DNA of 64,000 nucleotides from NCBI GenBank assembly GCA_002099365.1, contig MSED01000012.1:186001-250000 (forward strand). Reading direction: 5' to 3'. A program made the position numbers and the translations under genes. Positions 10,561-23,449 of the stretch are shown here, piece by piece; the stretch's first letter is position 1; every line of letters begins with the position of its first letter. The DNA is from Phialophora verrucosa. Lineage: Eukaryota; Ascomycota; Eurotiomycetes; Chaetothyriales; Herpotrichiellaceae. The notes below the pieces were generated by a model. The model saw nothing but the letters and a program-made list of their open reading frames with translations, made no database searches and was not told the origin of the DNA.

Positions 10561-10951
10561 CGCCTGGACATTTGATGGGCTGGGCTGCTCAGCCACCGTC
10601 AGCCGCTTTGGCCCCCGAAGGGTGACAATTGGAGTACCGTCCCAGTGTTTCGCCTATTACAAGGATCGAAAAGGAGATGACGGGAGACCGAGGCCTTCCA
10701 GGGCAGCAAGATTCTCGTGTACTGTACTACAGATTTGCTATCACATGTACAGACGTGGCAGAGTACGAAATCAAAACAAAATTCTGTACATGCGGAGAGT
10801 CGGATGCCGGTCGCTAACAAGGCTTCCTCGGGAAAGGGGTCGGAAACGATTGGATTGCGCAGCACGAGGGCAAGATACTAGCGACTTGAACCCAGATCAA
10901 GCTTTCCAACATGACCTTTGTGGTAGGATGCCGCGAAGAGTTGCTACATCT
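10561..10951. other. Intergenic
   Basis: It lies between the small-gene array and the 3' end of the Zn2Cys6 gene. I see no coding region. Confidence 0.4.
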
Positions 10952-13263
10952 TCACAGTGTATAGTTCTCGAGCGCGAACCAGTCAAACGTGCAATTGGAA
11001 AACTGGTATCTGCCGTTCATCTCGACGTCCCTCAGCGACACATACTGGCCTGTTTCAGGCACTTGCCAGGTGCCATGGGTCTGCTCGTCGGAATGAGTGG
11101 CAGTGTGGTGTTGCGAGCCTTGCATACTCCCTGGAGGGTCATTGGTGATGTCGAGCTGTTCCAGCGATGCCGCATCATCTCCCTGATAGGAAAATAACTG
11201 GAAGAGTGAGCTCGGGTTTACTGAACTTGTCTCGTCCAAGGGAAGTTGGTAGTCCATCAGGTCAGTGTGGCCAGAAAGCTGGCTCGTCTGATCAGAGCCG
11301 GGCGGCGCCACTGTTTGTGCTTGGCTAGCCTTGGATGAATCGACGGCATATGTCAATGGTGCAGGCAGTACCTCCTGTTTGTTGGGTTGGAGGTGTGTAA
11401 CATTCCCAATGTCACACTGTTTCCTGAAGACGTGGCGCACATAGGCTTCGGCAGTCTTCGTAAACGTCTCGGCTACTTTCTCCAGCTTTACGGCGGAGGC
11501 GTGGTACTTCTGAAATTCGAGGAAGTATAGCACCGTCTGCCGGAGCAGTTGAAGGTCATCCATACCAGTCTTCGCGGTCGGGTTCGTGATGACTTCACCA
11601 AACAGGACAAAGAAGGGAGTGAAGGGCATATACAGCTGCTGCCTAGATGAACGTCAAGATCGAATGTGTCAACATAAGAGCAGGCCATACCAGATAATGC
11701 CATTGAAGACTTCTTCCGAATGTGCAACTAACCCTTTCAGTAGCATTACGGCTGCCCTTGCAGAATTGAGGCAGATCTCGCGACAGGATTTATCACCCCT
11801 TGTCAGAGTCACAACAAGGTGATGATATTGGTACTTTAGATAAGTGAAGCCTAGCCTAATAGAGACTCTTGCTGGGTCGGTCGCAGCTGCGAGGTCAGTG
11901 TGCAGTAATTGGTTCTTCACCAGCGTCAGTAGCAATCTGTGCTCCTACTTTGAGACCCGTTCTCACCTGCTGCACGGCGGCGATCCATTCATCGAGTTTC
12001 TTCTTCAGATCTAAGTGGCGTCCGTGGCTGCGATCGTCCAGGAAATGATGCAAAATGTCGCCCATTATCATGGCAAGCTTCGTGCATTGGACGAAATAGA
12101 AGGCGCCAAAGAATACTACATGTGACGGAAGGTCGCTGCCATGGTCCGCGTTGGGTAAGTGCGGCCTATACTCGGAGAGTTGCTCAGCCGAAGGGAGGGT
12201 GACGTTGCGGTACAGTGCCGAAGGTAGTATTGGCGGGCACCCGAATGAGAGTGACAATGACTTGTCGACGACGAAAAGACTCCAAAAGAGACATAAGTTG
12301 CGGGAATAGACCTTGCTGTTCTTAGGTGCGTCTTTGGATGGGAAGGGCAGCTTGACCGTTTGAATCATGTGACAAGCCTGGCTTATCAGATTCCAACAAA
12401 GACTCGGTGTCACAAGATCTTGTCCATGAGTAGCAAAAATCGTCAGTGCCTGAATGTTGAGTATCGTGGGTTCCAAAAACAGGCTTGCTTCGTCCGCAGC
12501 TAGCCAAGCGTTCCATCGCAGATGGAATGTATACTCCGAAAGGTTGGGAGCCTGTGTCGATGCCGTTGCAAGAATAGTATTGAACATCAACACCCACCCT
12601 CGCTCCTCTACTGAGGAAGGACGGAAAACCAAGTCTAACAATGTTTCTTGTGAAGGCTGGCTCAGAAGCGGGTATCCTCGTATCACGCCGGCAAGGAAGT
12701 CTGGAAGGATCAGTTCAGTGTATGCGTTGCGGTGGGCACAAACCAGGCTTACACTGAAGAAACACTTGCCCGACAGGCTCAGTGGGGACAAAAAAGGGTT
12801 CGTGTTCCCGCCTCATCTTCCTAACCGCAGCTCTGATCTTGTCATAATCATACGTGGAGTGCTCAAAGTCGTTATGTAGCTCAGAGAGCATCTTTGTGCT
12901 ATGAGCCGTCAACTCGGAGTTGCGATGCTCCTGGTTGTGCTCTAGGACGTGCCGAGCTTGGGAAAATGTTGACGCGATGCTTGAGAGAGCTCCATCGCAC
13001 GATCTAGGTGAATTGTCAGCCTCCACTGTCTCTGGAGGAAATTGGGACAAAGCGGGAGTCGACGCCGAGTTTTCATCCTCGCATTGTTCACTATGAGGGC
13101 CCTTCGTTAGGGTATGCTTGCATTCGGATGGCTCCCGAGAATAAACACAGCCACTGGTCCAGAAGCTGCAATTCTTGCATTTGGGCTTCTCACGCGAGCA
13201 CCGGAGTTTCTTCTTCCAACAGTAATCGCAGGCATATCGACTGAGCATCTTCTCATCCGCCAT
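10952..13263 (-). CDS. Zn2Cys6 fungal transcription factor with Fungal_trans domain
   Basis: Four exons, 13263..12753, 12700..11967, 11914..11691 and 11642..10952, give 719 residues. Introns are 52, 52 and 48 bases. The second uses a GTGAGA donor and a GAAG acceptor behind a TACTGAC branch site, and is the least certain. The DNA-binding cluster is at the N-terminus (CDYCWKKKLRCSREKPKC, then KNCSFWTSGC). Motifs of the middle homology region follow, including WNAWLAADEASLF, NLCLFWSLFVVDKSLSLSFG and CPPILP, then a helical segment ending near WQQLYMPFTPFFVLFGEV. The C-terminal tail is Gln/Ser-rich. Such proteins are nuclear regulators of local or dispersed metabolic genes, and the target here is unknown. 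Its 3' end faces the small-gene array. Confidence 0.9.
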
Positions 13264-13901
13264 TCCAAATGAATACACAATTCGTCTCAGCTGCAAGGGC
13301 GGAGGCGAGAGATTGCAACGAGTACTGTCGCATCAAAGGCATTATAGTGGTGGAAGACGGACACTGGACATAAAAGGAGTAAGCCTCCGAGATGGATGCA
13401 CTTTATTTGCTGAGAGTTGCGGCTAACGATCGTCTGCGAGGTGCATCCGACCGCTGCAACTGCAATTGGCCCAGCCAGTCGATACCCCAATGAGCAACGT
13501 CGTAGAAACCCCAAATCTTGTCAGGGTGCAAATGAGGGAGAGTGTGGGTTGAGATCTCGTTTACAGGGGTGTTCTGAAAGCATTTCAAGAGACGATGATG
13601 AATGAGAGTCACGTAGCTGTGATGATGCCACATGGAAGTCCAGCAGATATTCAATGTACACTGCCTCATGCAGTAGCCGAGCCCTCATTAATACTTCTGA
13701 TGTTGGTTTGAGTTGTGGGTTTGAGGTTTGAGTTGTGGGAAAGCGGAAAACAAAAAGGCGCGTTGGGAGCAACGAGAGGGGAAGGTTTGGCGAGGGAATT
13801 TTCGGAGTTGGAGGGGCACCAGTGACAGCCACGCAATTAGTGATCTGGAATTCATTTGGAGGCACATTTGAAGCGACCGTGTACAGTGACCAACATGTAT
13901 C
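13264..13901. other. Intergenic, divergent promoter region
   Basis: The 5' flanks of the leftward Zn2Cys6 gene and the rightward MMS19 gene share this stretch. There is no gene. The antisense open frame reaching in from MMS19 exon 1 is a shadow. Confidence 0.5.
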
Positions 13902-16900
13902 ATGGCGCTGTCCGACACGCGGAATTACGTGCATGCAGTCGAGAATGACAAGCAGGAAGCCGCCAAGATCGCACAATCGACAGCCCAGAGTAAGCCAGCA
14001 AATTCTGCGATTAACACTGTTTCGAGTACTGACGAGAAAGAACTCGAGACCCGCCAGACGACGTTGATTGAGCTTGTCCAGACGTTGGGCGAGTACATCA
14101 ACGATGATGACGAGAAGATTCGCGCCCGAGCCGTATCGTACCTTGTCGCCGTCATAGGCGCCCTCTCTCCGAAGTACCTTTCTCGTCAACAGATTCAAGT
14201 TCTGTGTCAGTTCTTGTGTGATCGCATTGAAGATGAAGGAGCAATCGAGGGCCTGTCTAAGCTTCAGAGCTTGGACCGGTTCACCTCCGACATGGCTCAA
14301 ACAGTTGTGAGAGCGTGAGTGCGGACCACCACGCGACAGCTGTCCAGGGACTTGCCTGCACATGGTTCAAGGTTGTCTGGCAGCAGGTCATGAGCTTGGG
14401 CCTGGCTGACTTGGGGCAGAATTTTCGAACACTTTGCCGACTTGCAGTCTCGCAATCAGGCTGGCAGATATCGCGTTCTACAGCTGCTGAATGAGCTATT
14501 GGATCATCATCGAAAAGGTAAGCATGCCCCGAGAACCACACGGGCATGCCACTTACTTGGATAGCCGTAAGGGAAATGAAGGATGAATCCCTCACTGGGA
14601 TCACCGAGCTTGTTGCAGGGGAGAAAGACCCGCGAAATCTGATGCTGATCTTCTCTATGCTCAGAGTTCTCATGGTGGAATGGGATATTCAGGGCCACGA
14701 ACAAACCATGTTCGACTCTGTGTATGCCTACTTCCCTATCACGTTCCGACCACCTCCGAACGATCCCTATGGCATCACCGCTCAAGATCTCAAAGATCGT
14801 CTGCGCGAGTGTCTCGCATCTACCGGAGCACTCGCACCGTACACGTTTCCTAATATGTTGGACCGTCTTGATTCCACTTCTTCTACCGTCAAGAGAGATT
14901 GCTTGCAGGTCCTGGCTGCATGTGCGATCAATTACGACCCCGAAAGGCTCAGTCAATTCTCAATCCCTCTCTGGGACGCAGTCAAGTTCGAAGTGCTACA
15001 AGCTCAGGAGCCCGAACTGGCCGAAGAAGCACTGCGTGTTCTCAAAGCTATCGCAGCCGGTTTGAGCACGAGTCCCAAAAGCATACACAACGCCCCTTCG
15101 TCACCTCTCCTTCAGTATTTGAAGCCTGTCAACAAAGAATGCCTGGAGCACCTTCAGGAGCCCGCGGCACGCCAGGCAAAGGCGTCTGGTGACATCCTCA
15201 AAGCTGTATCATCAGCCTCATTCCTGGCGTTTGAGATCGTGATCAAGGCTATTGGGCCGTCACTGCTCACCCTCTATCAGTCCTCGCAGGGTCTTGTCCA
15301 GCAACGGGCAATACTGGAGATTGCAAACCAACTGTTCGAGGCTTCCATCGAAGTGTATGGGTCATGGTCGGTCCCTAGTCAAAAAAATACCGAAGGGCGA
15401 GAGAACTTAGTAGGCCAGTTCAAGGACAGCTTTGTGGCTCTGTATAGCCAAGCCCTGATGGGTACTGTCAAAGAAGAGGTGTCGTTTCGATTGACCGCGG
15501 CCACCGGGCTGCTCCTAGTCTCAAAGATGAACTCGGTACTCTCGGACGACGAAATTGGACTAATTGTCCAATACTTCGATGACATCGTTCTCAAAGAGGA
15601 ATCACACGGCCGAGATGAACTAAAAAAGAGGGCCATGACTGCACTGGCTGAGATATCTCAGTTCAAGCCTGCCCTGATCTCCGACATCACTTTCCCTGCG
15701 TTCATGGCCCGATTACCAGACTCGGAAATCGAAGCACACTCGGGCGATTATGGCGCTGTTCTCGAAGGCTTGGCCGAGATCAGCCTTGAAAGACAATTAT
15801 TGGAAACGCTAATGAGACGGCTGCTCAACAAGCTAGAACTCCTCTTTGGCTCGACCCAGCCGCCACCTTTTCCCTACACCCGCGCTATCCTCGGAGCAGT
15901 TCTGTTTGTGCTTAATCGGTCGGTCTCGAAGCAGGACGTGAGTCTTGAGTCGTACTTTGACCGCGTGGTCGTCGGGCTCTCTCGGAGAATATCGCAGACC
16001 ACGGCAGGACCTCTGGCAGACGAGAGTGTCCTTGATCTACTGGGTCGAATCATGAATATGATCGTCCGACATTCTTCAGCCGAGTCGAATCAAAAGACAG
16101 CTGACGGCTTATACTCTTTGTTCGCTGGAGCATCAGGTGGCTCTGAGCCCGAAATCCTATCAAAAATGGTCGAACAGCCCCAGAGAACGATCTTGATGAC
16201 ATGGCTGCTAGCCGCATTACCCAGAAACACTCAGTCGTCAATATTAGCAAAGGACCAGGTGCCTCGAAACATAAACGATCTGCTATCATTCGCGACAACA
16301 TCCCAGAACCCTGCAGTAACACAGAGTCTGCTGGCCCAGGTGGCTCTTTATATCAACAAGCATATACAAACACCTGATCTTGGATTTGTTGAAGATATCC
16401 TGTCACAAAAGCTGTCAAGTCTCAAGGACGAATCGATGGACATGACTGAACCACATGATTTCGACGTCCGTCTGGTTTTCGTGCTGTTTAAAGCACTCAT
16501 TTTGCGACTTTCTCCGAAGACGAATGAATACCTTAGCCGGCTTGTTGAGCTGCTCAGTCCCAGCCGATACCCTCGCTCGGTCTCTCAGAAAGCAGCCCTG
16601 GGATTCGCAACTATCTTATCCCCAGATGATATTCTATCGAAGGAGAATGGGGCCCAAATCAGGCTGCTCGTCCCGCAGCGTGTTTTTCAGACTCTAACAC
16701 CGCTGATTGCCGAAAACTTCAGAACGTCGGATTCGCCGCTTGAAAAGGAGAACTACTTGGTAGCTCTAAGTGGCATCTTGGCGTCTGTCCCGTCCGAGAT
16801 CGTCATGCCAGAGCTGCCGACTCTCTTGCCTCTTCTGCTACAGTCCCTGGACATAACAGACCAAACAGTCAAGATAGCGACACTGGAGACACTTGCTGTG

Positions 16901-17272
16901 GTCATATCCAGTAATCCTTCAGCATTGGTGGATAGCGGTCACATCCCTGCTCTCGTCAAACGACTTATCGCCGTCGCAACGGCAAAGAAGAGCAAGGCCG
17001 GCAAAGCAGCACCGGAGAGAGGAGGAGCGTTCACGATACAGGAAAACCACCCCAGGAGCCGCCGGCTCGCTACCCGGTGTCTCACATTGATGCCAAAGTA
17101 CATTTCCGCCAGCGGATCACGGGCGAATCCTCTTCTTGCGTTGAAGCGGGAGGTCTTGCACGGCTTGAGAAATATACTCGACGACCCGAAGCGTGATGTG
17201 AGAAAGGAAGCTGTCGATGCGAGATCGGCATGGTTAAGAGGGGTTGATGACGTGGACTACGATGATGAATAG
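13902..17272 (+). CDS. MMS19: MMS19 (Met18): cytosolic Fe-S targeting and TFIIH-linked DNA repair factor
   Basis: Three exons, 13902..14314, 14420..14517 and 14565..17272, give 1072 residues. The introns (105 and 47 bases) have GTGAGT/GGGGCAG and GTAAGC/GGATAG ends. The N-terminal MMS19 domain shows the characteristic stretch RARAVSYLVAVIGALSP, then LCDRIEDE and FEHFADLQSRNQAGRY, then LNELLDHHR. The rest is helical HEAT-type repeat, with the C-terminal MMS19 domain over the last 400 residues (QSLDITDQTVKIATLETL and similar). In yeast and human, MMS19 works in the CIA targeting complex. It delivers iron-sulfur clusters to DNA polymerases, helicases such as Rad3/XPD and other nuclear enzymes, which explains the repair phenotype. 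The length fits the family. No repair-gene neighbours are present. Confidence 0.95.
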
Positions 17273-17657
17273 ATGTTATATCTAGCTTGATGTTTGAATG
17301 GGTCCCTAGAACTAGCCTACCACCGCCAATAGATATACAAGTAATTACTCAGTCACTGACATTCCCAAACAACAGACCTCAGCCTCGTCGGCGTCGTAGC
17401 CTTGCTGCTTATGTAACCACGCCCCTCAAGTTCGGTGCGGAGAAACTTTCATCTTTTCATTCGAAGGCGACAGCCTCAACATTAGCGGACTCGTTTCCAA
17501 CGGTGCCTAAGCCGTGGGATATTCATACTGTCAATTCATAGACCTCAATCACGGATTGCGAGACTATCGAGGCAGATAAGCGCCGGCGCGCAGGACCATT
17601 CGACGCAACTCTGACCCTCAGGTGAACCTCCTCGCACTCACTCAGTCTTTCCTCGAC
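17273..17657. other. Intergenic
   Basis: A short gap between two rightward genes, holding the 3' end of MMS19 and the Prp2 promoter. I see nothing else. Confidence 0.5.
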
Positions 17658-20606
17658 ATGTCTGAACAGTCCAGCGAACCACGAATAAAGTCGCACAAGA
17701 GGAGCGCTGCCCACCGTCGCCGCCGCGATGATGACGATTTCGAGGACCGCTGGGGCGACGAAGAGGTTGCCGAGGAGGACAACGCGGACGCGGACCAGGA
17801 TGCGCAGGCGGATTTCCCAGAATCCTCGTCAAAACGGGTGAAACTGTCTGATGGGTCAGCGTCGCATCGAGCCAGAACTCCCACACCGCCACCAGAAACA
17901 GAAGAGGAGAAAGCGCAGAGGGACCGAGAACGCGATGCGAAAGAGCGAGACGAATTCGCGAAGCGGCTGGCAAAGAAGGATGAGGAGAGGGCGAAGAAAA
18001 TCGTTGAAGACAGGTCCGCTGCCAAGGACAGTGCCACGGCGCAGCGGCGAGCGCTAGCAGACGATGCCTCCGCGAGAGATGCTGCCATGCCCGACCTAAG
18101 ACTTCGATCCCGACAGGATTATCTCAAGAAGCGGGAGGCCGAGAGACTGGCTCTGCTCCGCAAACAGGTCGCTGAGGAGCAGCAGGAGTTAAGGGACAAC
18201 CCGGACCTGTCACGACGGGAGAAGGAAGAATTCGCGCGCAATAAGGAGATTCTGCGCATCGCCGAGGAGAGACTGGCCATTGATGACCACTTGGACGGCT
18301 ACGCCTTACCGGAAGACTACATTACGGAGAAGGGAAAAATCGACAGGCGGAAGAAAGAGCAAGCGCTATACCAACGCTACGTCGACCGCGACGAGGCCGG
18401 CAGAGAGCGATATGTCACCGAGCACGAAGAATGGGAACGAGAGCAAACCAAACGAGCCGAGGCCCAGATCAAGAAGTCCGAATATGTCGACGAAGGCGAT
18501 TACGGCTACGTGTTTGATGAAAGCCAGCAAATGAAGTTTATCCTGGCGGACAAGCTGGAAGGAGACAAAGGGATGACCAAGGAGCGGAGGGAAATGGAGC
18601 AGCGGCTCAATGCGGCGGAAGCCAAAGCCAAGAGCATCGAGGAGACGAGGAAGAGTCTGCCCATTTACCAGTTCCGAGACGAGATCATTCAGGCTGTGAG
18701 AGACCATCAGGTCTTGATTATAGTCGGCGAGACCGGTAGTGGAAAGACCACTCAGCTGCCCCAGTACCTGCACGAAGCGGGATTTACGAAAGGTGGTATG
18801 AAGATCGGGTGTACCCAACCGCGAAGAGTGGCCGCCATGTCCGTCGCGGCCAGAGTGGCAGAAGAGATGGGCAAGCGGCTGGGGAATGAAGTCGGCTATG
18901 CCATCCGTTTCGAAGACAACACAAGCGACAAGACCGTGCTGAAGTACATGACCGACGGCATGCTCCTGCGAGAACTCCTCACCGACCCGGAACTCTCGCA
19001 ATATTCGGCGCTCATGATTGACGAAGCCCACGAACGCACCGTCTCCACGGACATTGCGTGCGGCCTGCTCAAGGACATCGCCCGCGCCAGACCGGACCTC
19101 AAGCTCCTCATCTCGTCGGCGACCATGGATGCCCGCAAGTTTCAGAAGTACTTTGACGACGCACCCATCTTCAACATCCCCGGGAGGAGATACGCCGTCG
19201 ACGTGCATTACACGGCCCAACCCGAGGCCAATTATCTCGCGGCGGCCATCACGACGGTGTTTCAGATCCACATCACGCAAGGGGCAGGCGACATCCTCGT
19301 GTTCCTGACGGGCCAAGAGGAGATCGAAGCCATGGAAGCCAGCCTGCAAGAAACGGCGCGCAAACTTGGCAGCAAGGTCAAAGAGATGATCATCTGTCCC
19401 ATCTACGCCAATCTCCCGACCGATCTACAGGCCAAGATCTTCGAGCCCACCCCCGCAGGCGCCAGGAAGGTTGTTCTCGCCACCAACATTGCAGAAACGT
19501 CCCTGACCATCGACGGGATCGTCTACGTCATCGATCCCGGCTTCGTCAAGGAAAACCAATACAACCCGCGCACCGGGATGGAGTCCCTCGTCGTGGTGCC
19601 GTGCTCGCGCGCCTCCGCGGGCCAACGGGCCGGTCGCGCAGGCCGCGTGGGCCCCGGCAAGTGCTTCCGCCTGTACACGTCGCAGGCGTACAAGAACGAA
19701 CTCGACGAGAACACGACGCCCGAGATCCAGCGGACGAACCTCTCAGGCGTGATCCTGCTGCTCAAGTCCCTGGGCATCAACGACCTGCTAGACTTTGACT
19801 TCATGGACCCGCCCTCGACGGACACGATCGTGCGCGCGGTGGAACAGTTGTACGCGCTTGGGGCGCTCAACAACGCCGGCGAACTGACCAAGATCGGCCG
19901 GCAGATGGCCGAGTTCCCGACCGATCCGATGCTCGCGCGCGCCATCCTTGCGGCGGACAAGTACGGGTGTGTTGACGAGGTGCTGTCCATCATCGCCATG
20001 CTGGGCGAGGCATCGGCGCTGTTCTTCCGCCCCAAGGACAAAAAGATCCACGCAGACAGTGCGCGCGCGCGCTTCACCAACAAGGACGGCGGCGACCACC
20101 TGTCGCTGCTGAACATCTTCAACGAGTGGGTGGACAGCGACTACAGCTTCGTGTGGGCCAAGGAGAACTTTCTGCAGCAACGCAGTCTGACACGCGCGCG
20201 TGACGTCCGCGACCAACTCGCCCGGCTGTGCGATCGTGTAGAAGTCGACGCATCCAAATCGTGCGGCGGGGCCAGCAACATTGAGCCCATCCAGAAGGCC
20301 ATCACGGCCGGGTTCTTCCCCCACTCGGCGCGGCTGCAGAGAGACGGGCAGAGTTATCGCACGGTCAAGAACGGGCAGGTTGTCTACATCCACCCGTCGG
20401 GCGTGCTGATCGAGTCGCGCCCCAAGTGGGTCATTTACCATGAATTGGTGCTCACCAGCAAAGAGTACATGCGCAGTTGCATGCCGCTCAAGCCGGAGTG
20501 GCTGATAGAGGTGGCGCCGCATTATTACAAGAAGAAAGACCTGGAAAGCCTGGGCGTGGAGAGGAAGGTGCCGAGAGGGGAGGGCAAGGCGCAGAGTAAG
20601 ATATGA
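17658..20606 (+). CDS. PRP2: DEAH-box spliceosomal ATPase/helicase Prp2 (DHX16, S. pombe Cdc28)
   Basis: Single exon, 982 residues from the ATG at 17658; the in-frame extension upstream has no ATG. The N-terminus is a long charged region (residues 1-330) rich in Arg, Glu and Asp. The helicase core follows, with GETGSGKT (about 357), TQPRRVAAMSVA, DEAH (about 455), SSATMDARKF, GQEEIEAME, TNIAETSLTIDGI and QRAGRAGRVGPGKCFRLYT. The HA2 and OB-fold domains then run to about 960 (FVWAKENFLQQRSL, YHELVLTSKEYMRS). The family remodels the activated spliceosome before the first transesterification, together with Spp2. Closest by sequence feel is Prp2/DHX16 rather than Prp16, Prp22 or Prp43, because of the charged N-terminus and YALPEDYITEKGKID-type motifs. 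All catalytic motifs are intact. Confidence 0.93.
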   Translation: MSEQSSEPRIKSHKRSAAHRRRRDDDDFEDRWGDEEVAEEDNADADQDAQADFPESSSKRVKLSDGSASHRARTPTPPPETEEEKAQRDRERDAKERDEFAKRLAKKDEERAKKIVEDRSAAKDSATAQRRALADDASARDAAMPDLRLRSRQDYLKKREAERLALLRKQVAEEQQELRDNPDLSRREKEEFARNKEILRIAEERLAIDDHLDGYALPEDYITEKGKIDRRKKEQALYQRYVDRDEAGRERYVTEHEEWEREQTKRAEAQIKKSEYVDEGDYGYVFDESQQMKFILADKLEGDKGMTKERREMEQRLNAAEAKAKSIEETRKSLPIYQFRDEIIQAVRDHQVLIIVGETGSGKTTQLPQYLHEAGFTKGGMKIGCTQPRRVAAMSVAARVAEEMGKRLGNEVGYAIRFEDNTSDKTVLKYMTDGMLLRELLTDPELSQYSALMIDEAHERTVSTDIACGLLKDIARARPDLKLLISSATMDARKFQKYFDDAPIFNIPGRRYAVDVHYTAQPEANYLAAAITTVFQIHITQGAGDILVFLTGQEEIEAMEASLQETARKLGSKVKEMIICPIYANLPTDLQAKIFEPTPAGARKVVLATNIAETSLTIDGIVYVIDPGFVKENQYNPRTGMESLVVVPCSRASAGQRAGRAGRVGPGKCFRLYTSQAYKNELDENTTPEIQRTNLSGVILLLKSLGINDLLDFDFMDPPSTDTIVRAVEQLYALGALNNAGELTKIGRQMAEFPTDPMLARAILAADKYGCVDEVLSIIAMLGEASALFFRPKDKKIHADSARARFTNKDGGDHLSLLNIFNEWVDSDYSFVWAKENFLQQRSLTRARDVRDQLARLCDRVEVDASKSCGGASNIEPIQKAITAGFFPHSARLQRDGQSYRTVKNGQVVYIHPSGVLIESRPKWVIYHELVLTSKEYMRSCMPLKPEWLIEVAPHYYKKKDLESLGVERKVPRGEGKAQSKI

Positions 20607-21404
20607 GATGGGCGTGAGTGGCCCCCGATGTAGCTACCTATCTACCTACCTGTGTACGCATCCATGTGTCGTGCTCTCTTGTTCCATCTTTGTGGGTAAT
20701 GGTATGATGCAATTCGAGAACAGTACTGCCAACCGACAAACAGGCGCTGGCCCGAGTCATCTCCTCTGCGGGTCGATGTGGGTGACTGCAATGGCGCTGT
20801 CCTTCGCGGCCGGCAGGCAAGTTGAGGAGTCGTCGGACCAGTCTCACTCGGTGGCAGAGCCTGTCGATGTTGTGGCATTGTGACGGGCAAAACTTCATGT
20901 CGACATCAACGATGAGCTTGACTCCCTTTTGTCCTAGGTCGAAGAATTGCACTGGCAAAGTCCCATGTTCTTCATGTCCATATAGTTGCCTGGCGACCTG
21001 GGCCCGTCAATCTTCGTATCTCATCTATGTTGAACACAGACAGTAGAGGGCCGTTGGCTTTAAGGAGGCTGCCCACTCCGGAGCAGGACGCAGCTGCGCT
21101 GTTTCTCTCCGACTTGGGAGAAGCGTTCTGTCCGAGATGGCGGATGAGGCGGCTGACGGCTAAGGGCAGACAGACAATCGCGTCCTTCCAACCCCTCTCT
21201 GAGCTGAATCAATGTTGGTTGACAAACAATTGTAACCTTCGTCTTGGATCTCGTGTCGATTTCATTAACATAGTGTCGAGGTGTATCCCCCCGCCCCCTT
21301 TACAACCCCGGCTGCGACGACTTGACGCCAATGAACCCGAGGTCTTTCCGCTTCAGGATAGCTTGATCTCGTGCGTCTATGCATGCATGCAAATGCACGA
21401 GAGG

Positions 21405-21441
21405 GACAGCACGACAGCACGACAGCACGACAGCACGACAG
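21405..21441. repeat. Tandem 8-base repeat (GACAGCAC)
   Basis: Four perfect head-to-tail copies of GACAGCAC are followed by a partial fifth. It is minisatellite-like and lies in gene-free DNA. Confidence 0.9.
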
Positions 21442-21852
21442 CCAGAATTATCTAAGTCCACGTGCCCCTTCGAAGCCACCTAGAAGCTTCGAGTCAACTT
21501 ACATAGTTAATTACTGTACCATGTAGCTCTGTGAAGGCGGTTTCTTCGCCTAACCCTGCCCCCCAGCACCCAACGTTGGCTCAGATCAGTACGAGCTGCA
21601 TATCCGAAGATACTGTGTTATGCTTTGCCCTTACTTTCCCGTCCCCTTTTTATCCCAGTGCCTACCCAATAGGCTCCAGACAATGGAGCGACTCTTCGGG
21701 ACTAGGTCCCAGAGGCTGAGGAGCAGCATCCCAACTTCCCGCTGGGCCAAGACATGTGTGTCTGCGCGCGCCAGTCCATCATCACTATGTACTTCCTGCG
21801 CCGTCCTCGTCTCATAAGGGGCCACGCTCTTTCAGGTACAGGCCCTCGACCA

Positions 21853-21878
21853 CGGCAACGGCAACGGCAACGGCAACG
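21853..21878. repeat. Tandem hexamer (CGGCAA)
   Basis: Four consecutive CGGCAA-type units in gene-free DNA. Confidence 0.85.
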
Positions 21879-23404
21879 TAATCACAGATACAGTATCTTG
21901 CATGCCGAGGACAAGGGAGATTTGTTCGCCTTGCAAGCCGATAGGTAGATGGACTGATTCCCACCCACGTTGTCACGAGTACCGAATATCAATGAGAATG
22001 ATCAGATTTGGGTCCTGAACCTGACCTGACCTGACTTGACCAAGCAGTTTGTCGTGACGATGCAATAGTCGGGGGAACTTCTTGTACTTTGGACAGGCAT
22101 AGGATAATAGAGAACTGCGCGCGGTTTTCTCGATAATGCAATAATTACAGTTCCTAAGGTACCCCGTAATTAAGTGTCTTTGAGGCAAACGCCAAGGTCC
22201 AACCAGACGACAACGACAGATTAGAAGATTGGAATCGCTGGGTCAAAGGTGCAAACGCTCGGCAACTTCTCCCTCGGGCAGTCCGAGTGACTTGGCTGGC
22301 CGGGTTGGCGGGTTGGCGAGAGGCCGACATTTGTCCCAGGCCTAGCGGTGCGTGAACGTCATGTAGGAGACGACGACACGGAAACGAACACGATTTAATG
22401 AAGCAGGCCGTGCGGCTCCTCGACATGCCGTTGGCCCACTGCATGTCAAGTAAATGATGTGAAGAAGCCGCTAACTGGGCTGGCAAAGCTTATGAGTGTG
22501 CCCAAGGGACTGAAGTCCAGTACTCTAGCTCGAGTACTAGCCTATCCTATGTCAGCAGCTCGAGGAGCGGGAACTACGCGAATTCCTCGATTGGGAAAAT
22601 GGGCCCCTTGGCCCGTTGGCTTTCCGAGGCGAGGACACCCGCCAAGCACTTACTGTAGGGATACCGTATCAGGTCAAAGGTTAAGGTCAAGAGTTATTGG
22701 TTGATTCTTAGCCCAACCGGCACGACACATGCAAGTGGTAATTACTGTAGCATGGGCGGCGCATCCGATGCAAAAATCCAAACCCAGTCTCCCAGGAACC
22801 GCACCGCATCGCATGGCACGTCCAGGTACAGGTACGAATACTTACTAAGAGCGGAGGATTGTCAGGAAGAGGTCCCATCGTCCCTGGGGATCGCCCAAAA
22901 GACTACGAGTAAGAATCATGGCAATTCGTGACCTCTTAGCTTATATGCTGTCTGAACCCCGTTCATTAAAGGGATGATCCCGGTGGGCGCCGTCCAGAAG
23001 AAGTTTGCATGCGTGGGTGGCGCGGATGTGGTTGAGCGTCATGTCTAGGAGAGTGAGGAGGCGAAGCATTTTGGCCAACCCCGCGACAGACAGCGCAAGG
23101 AAGGACGGAGTACGGAAGTACACAGTAGAGTAACTAAGTAGTATGTATGTACTATGAGTAATTCTCGACATAGAACTCCGTAACTCATACTCTGTGCGGC
23201 AGGGTCCACCACAGCATTGCCAAATATCGAGTAATCAATTAAGCGACATTGGTGTCGGCGACCCCGACAGGACCAATATCCGAGTCCGCGCGAATGCCTT
23301 TGTCGGGCATGGCGATGGCGATGTCAAAGTCAATGGAAAAGTCAGCTTCAACTATTCGCAGTAACTAAGCTTTCTGCCGGGAGAAGGGAGAAGGAGAGGG
23401 ATTC

Positions 23405-23449
23405 TACTGTGTACTGTGTACTCTGTACTCTGTACTCTGTCCTCTGTAC
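23405..23449. repeat. Short tandem repeat (TACTCTG-type units)
   Basis: Roughly six degenerate seven-base units built from CTGTACT/CTGTGTA lie in the gene-free interval. Confidence 0.8.

Noticed and set aside
13521..14363. 280-codon frame antisense to MMS19 exon 1
   Set aside because: Shadow of the MMS19 N-terminal exon and its upstream region.
18366..19349. 327-codon open frame antisense to Prp2
   Set aside because: It lies wholly within the strongly conserved helicase gene. Its composition mirrors that gene and it matches no family.
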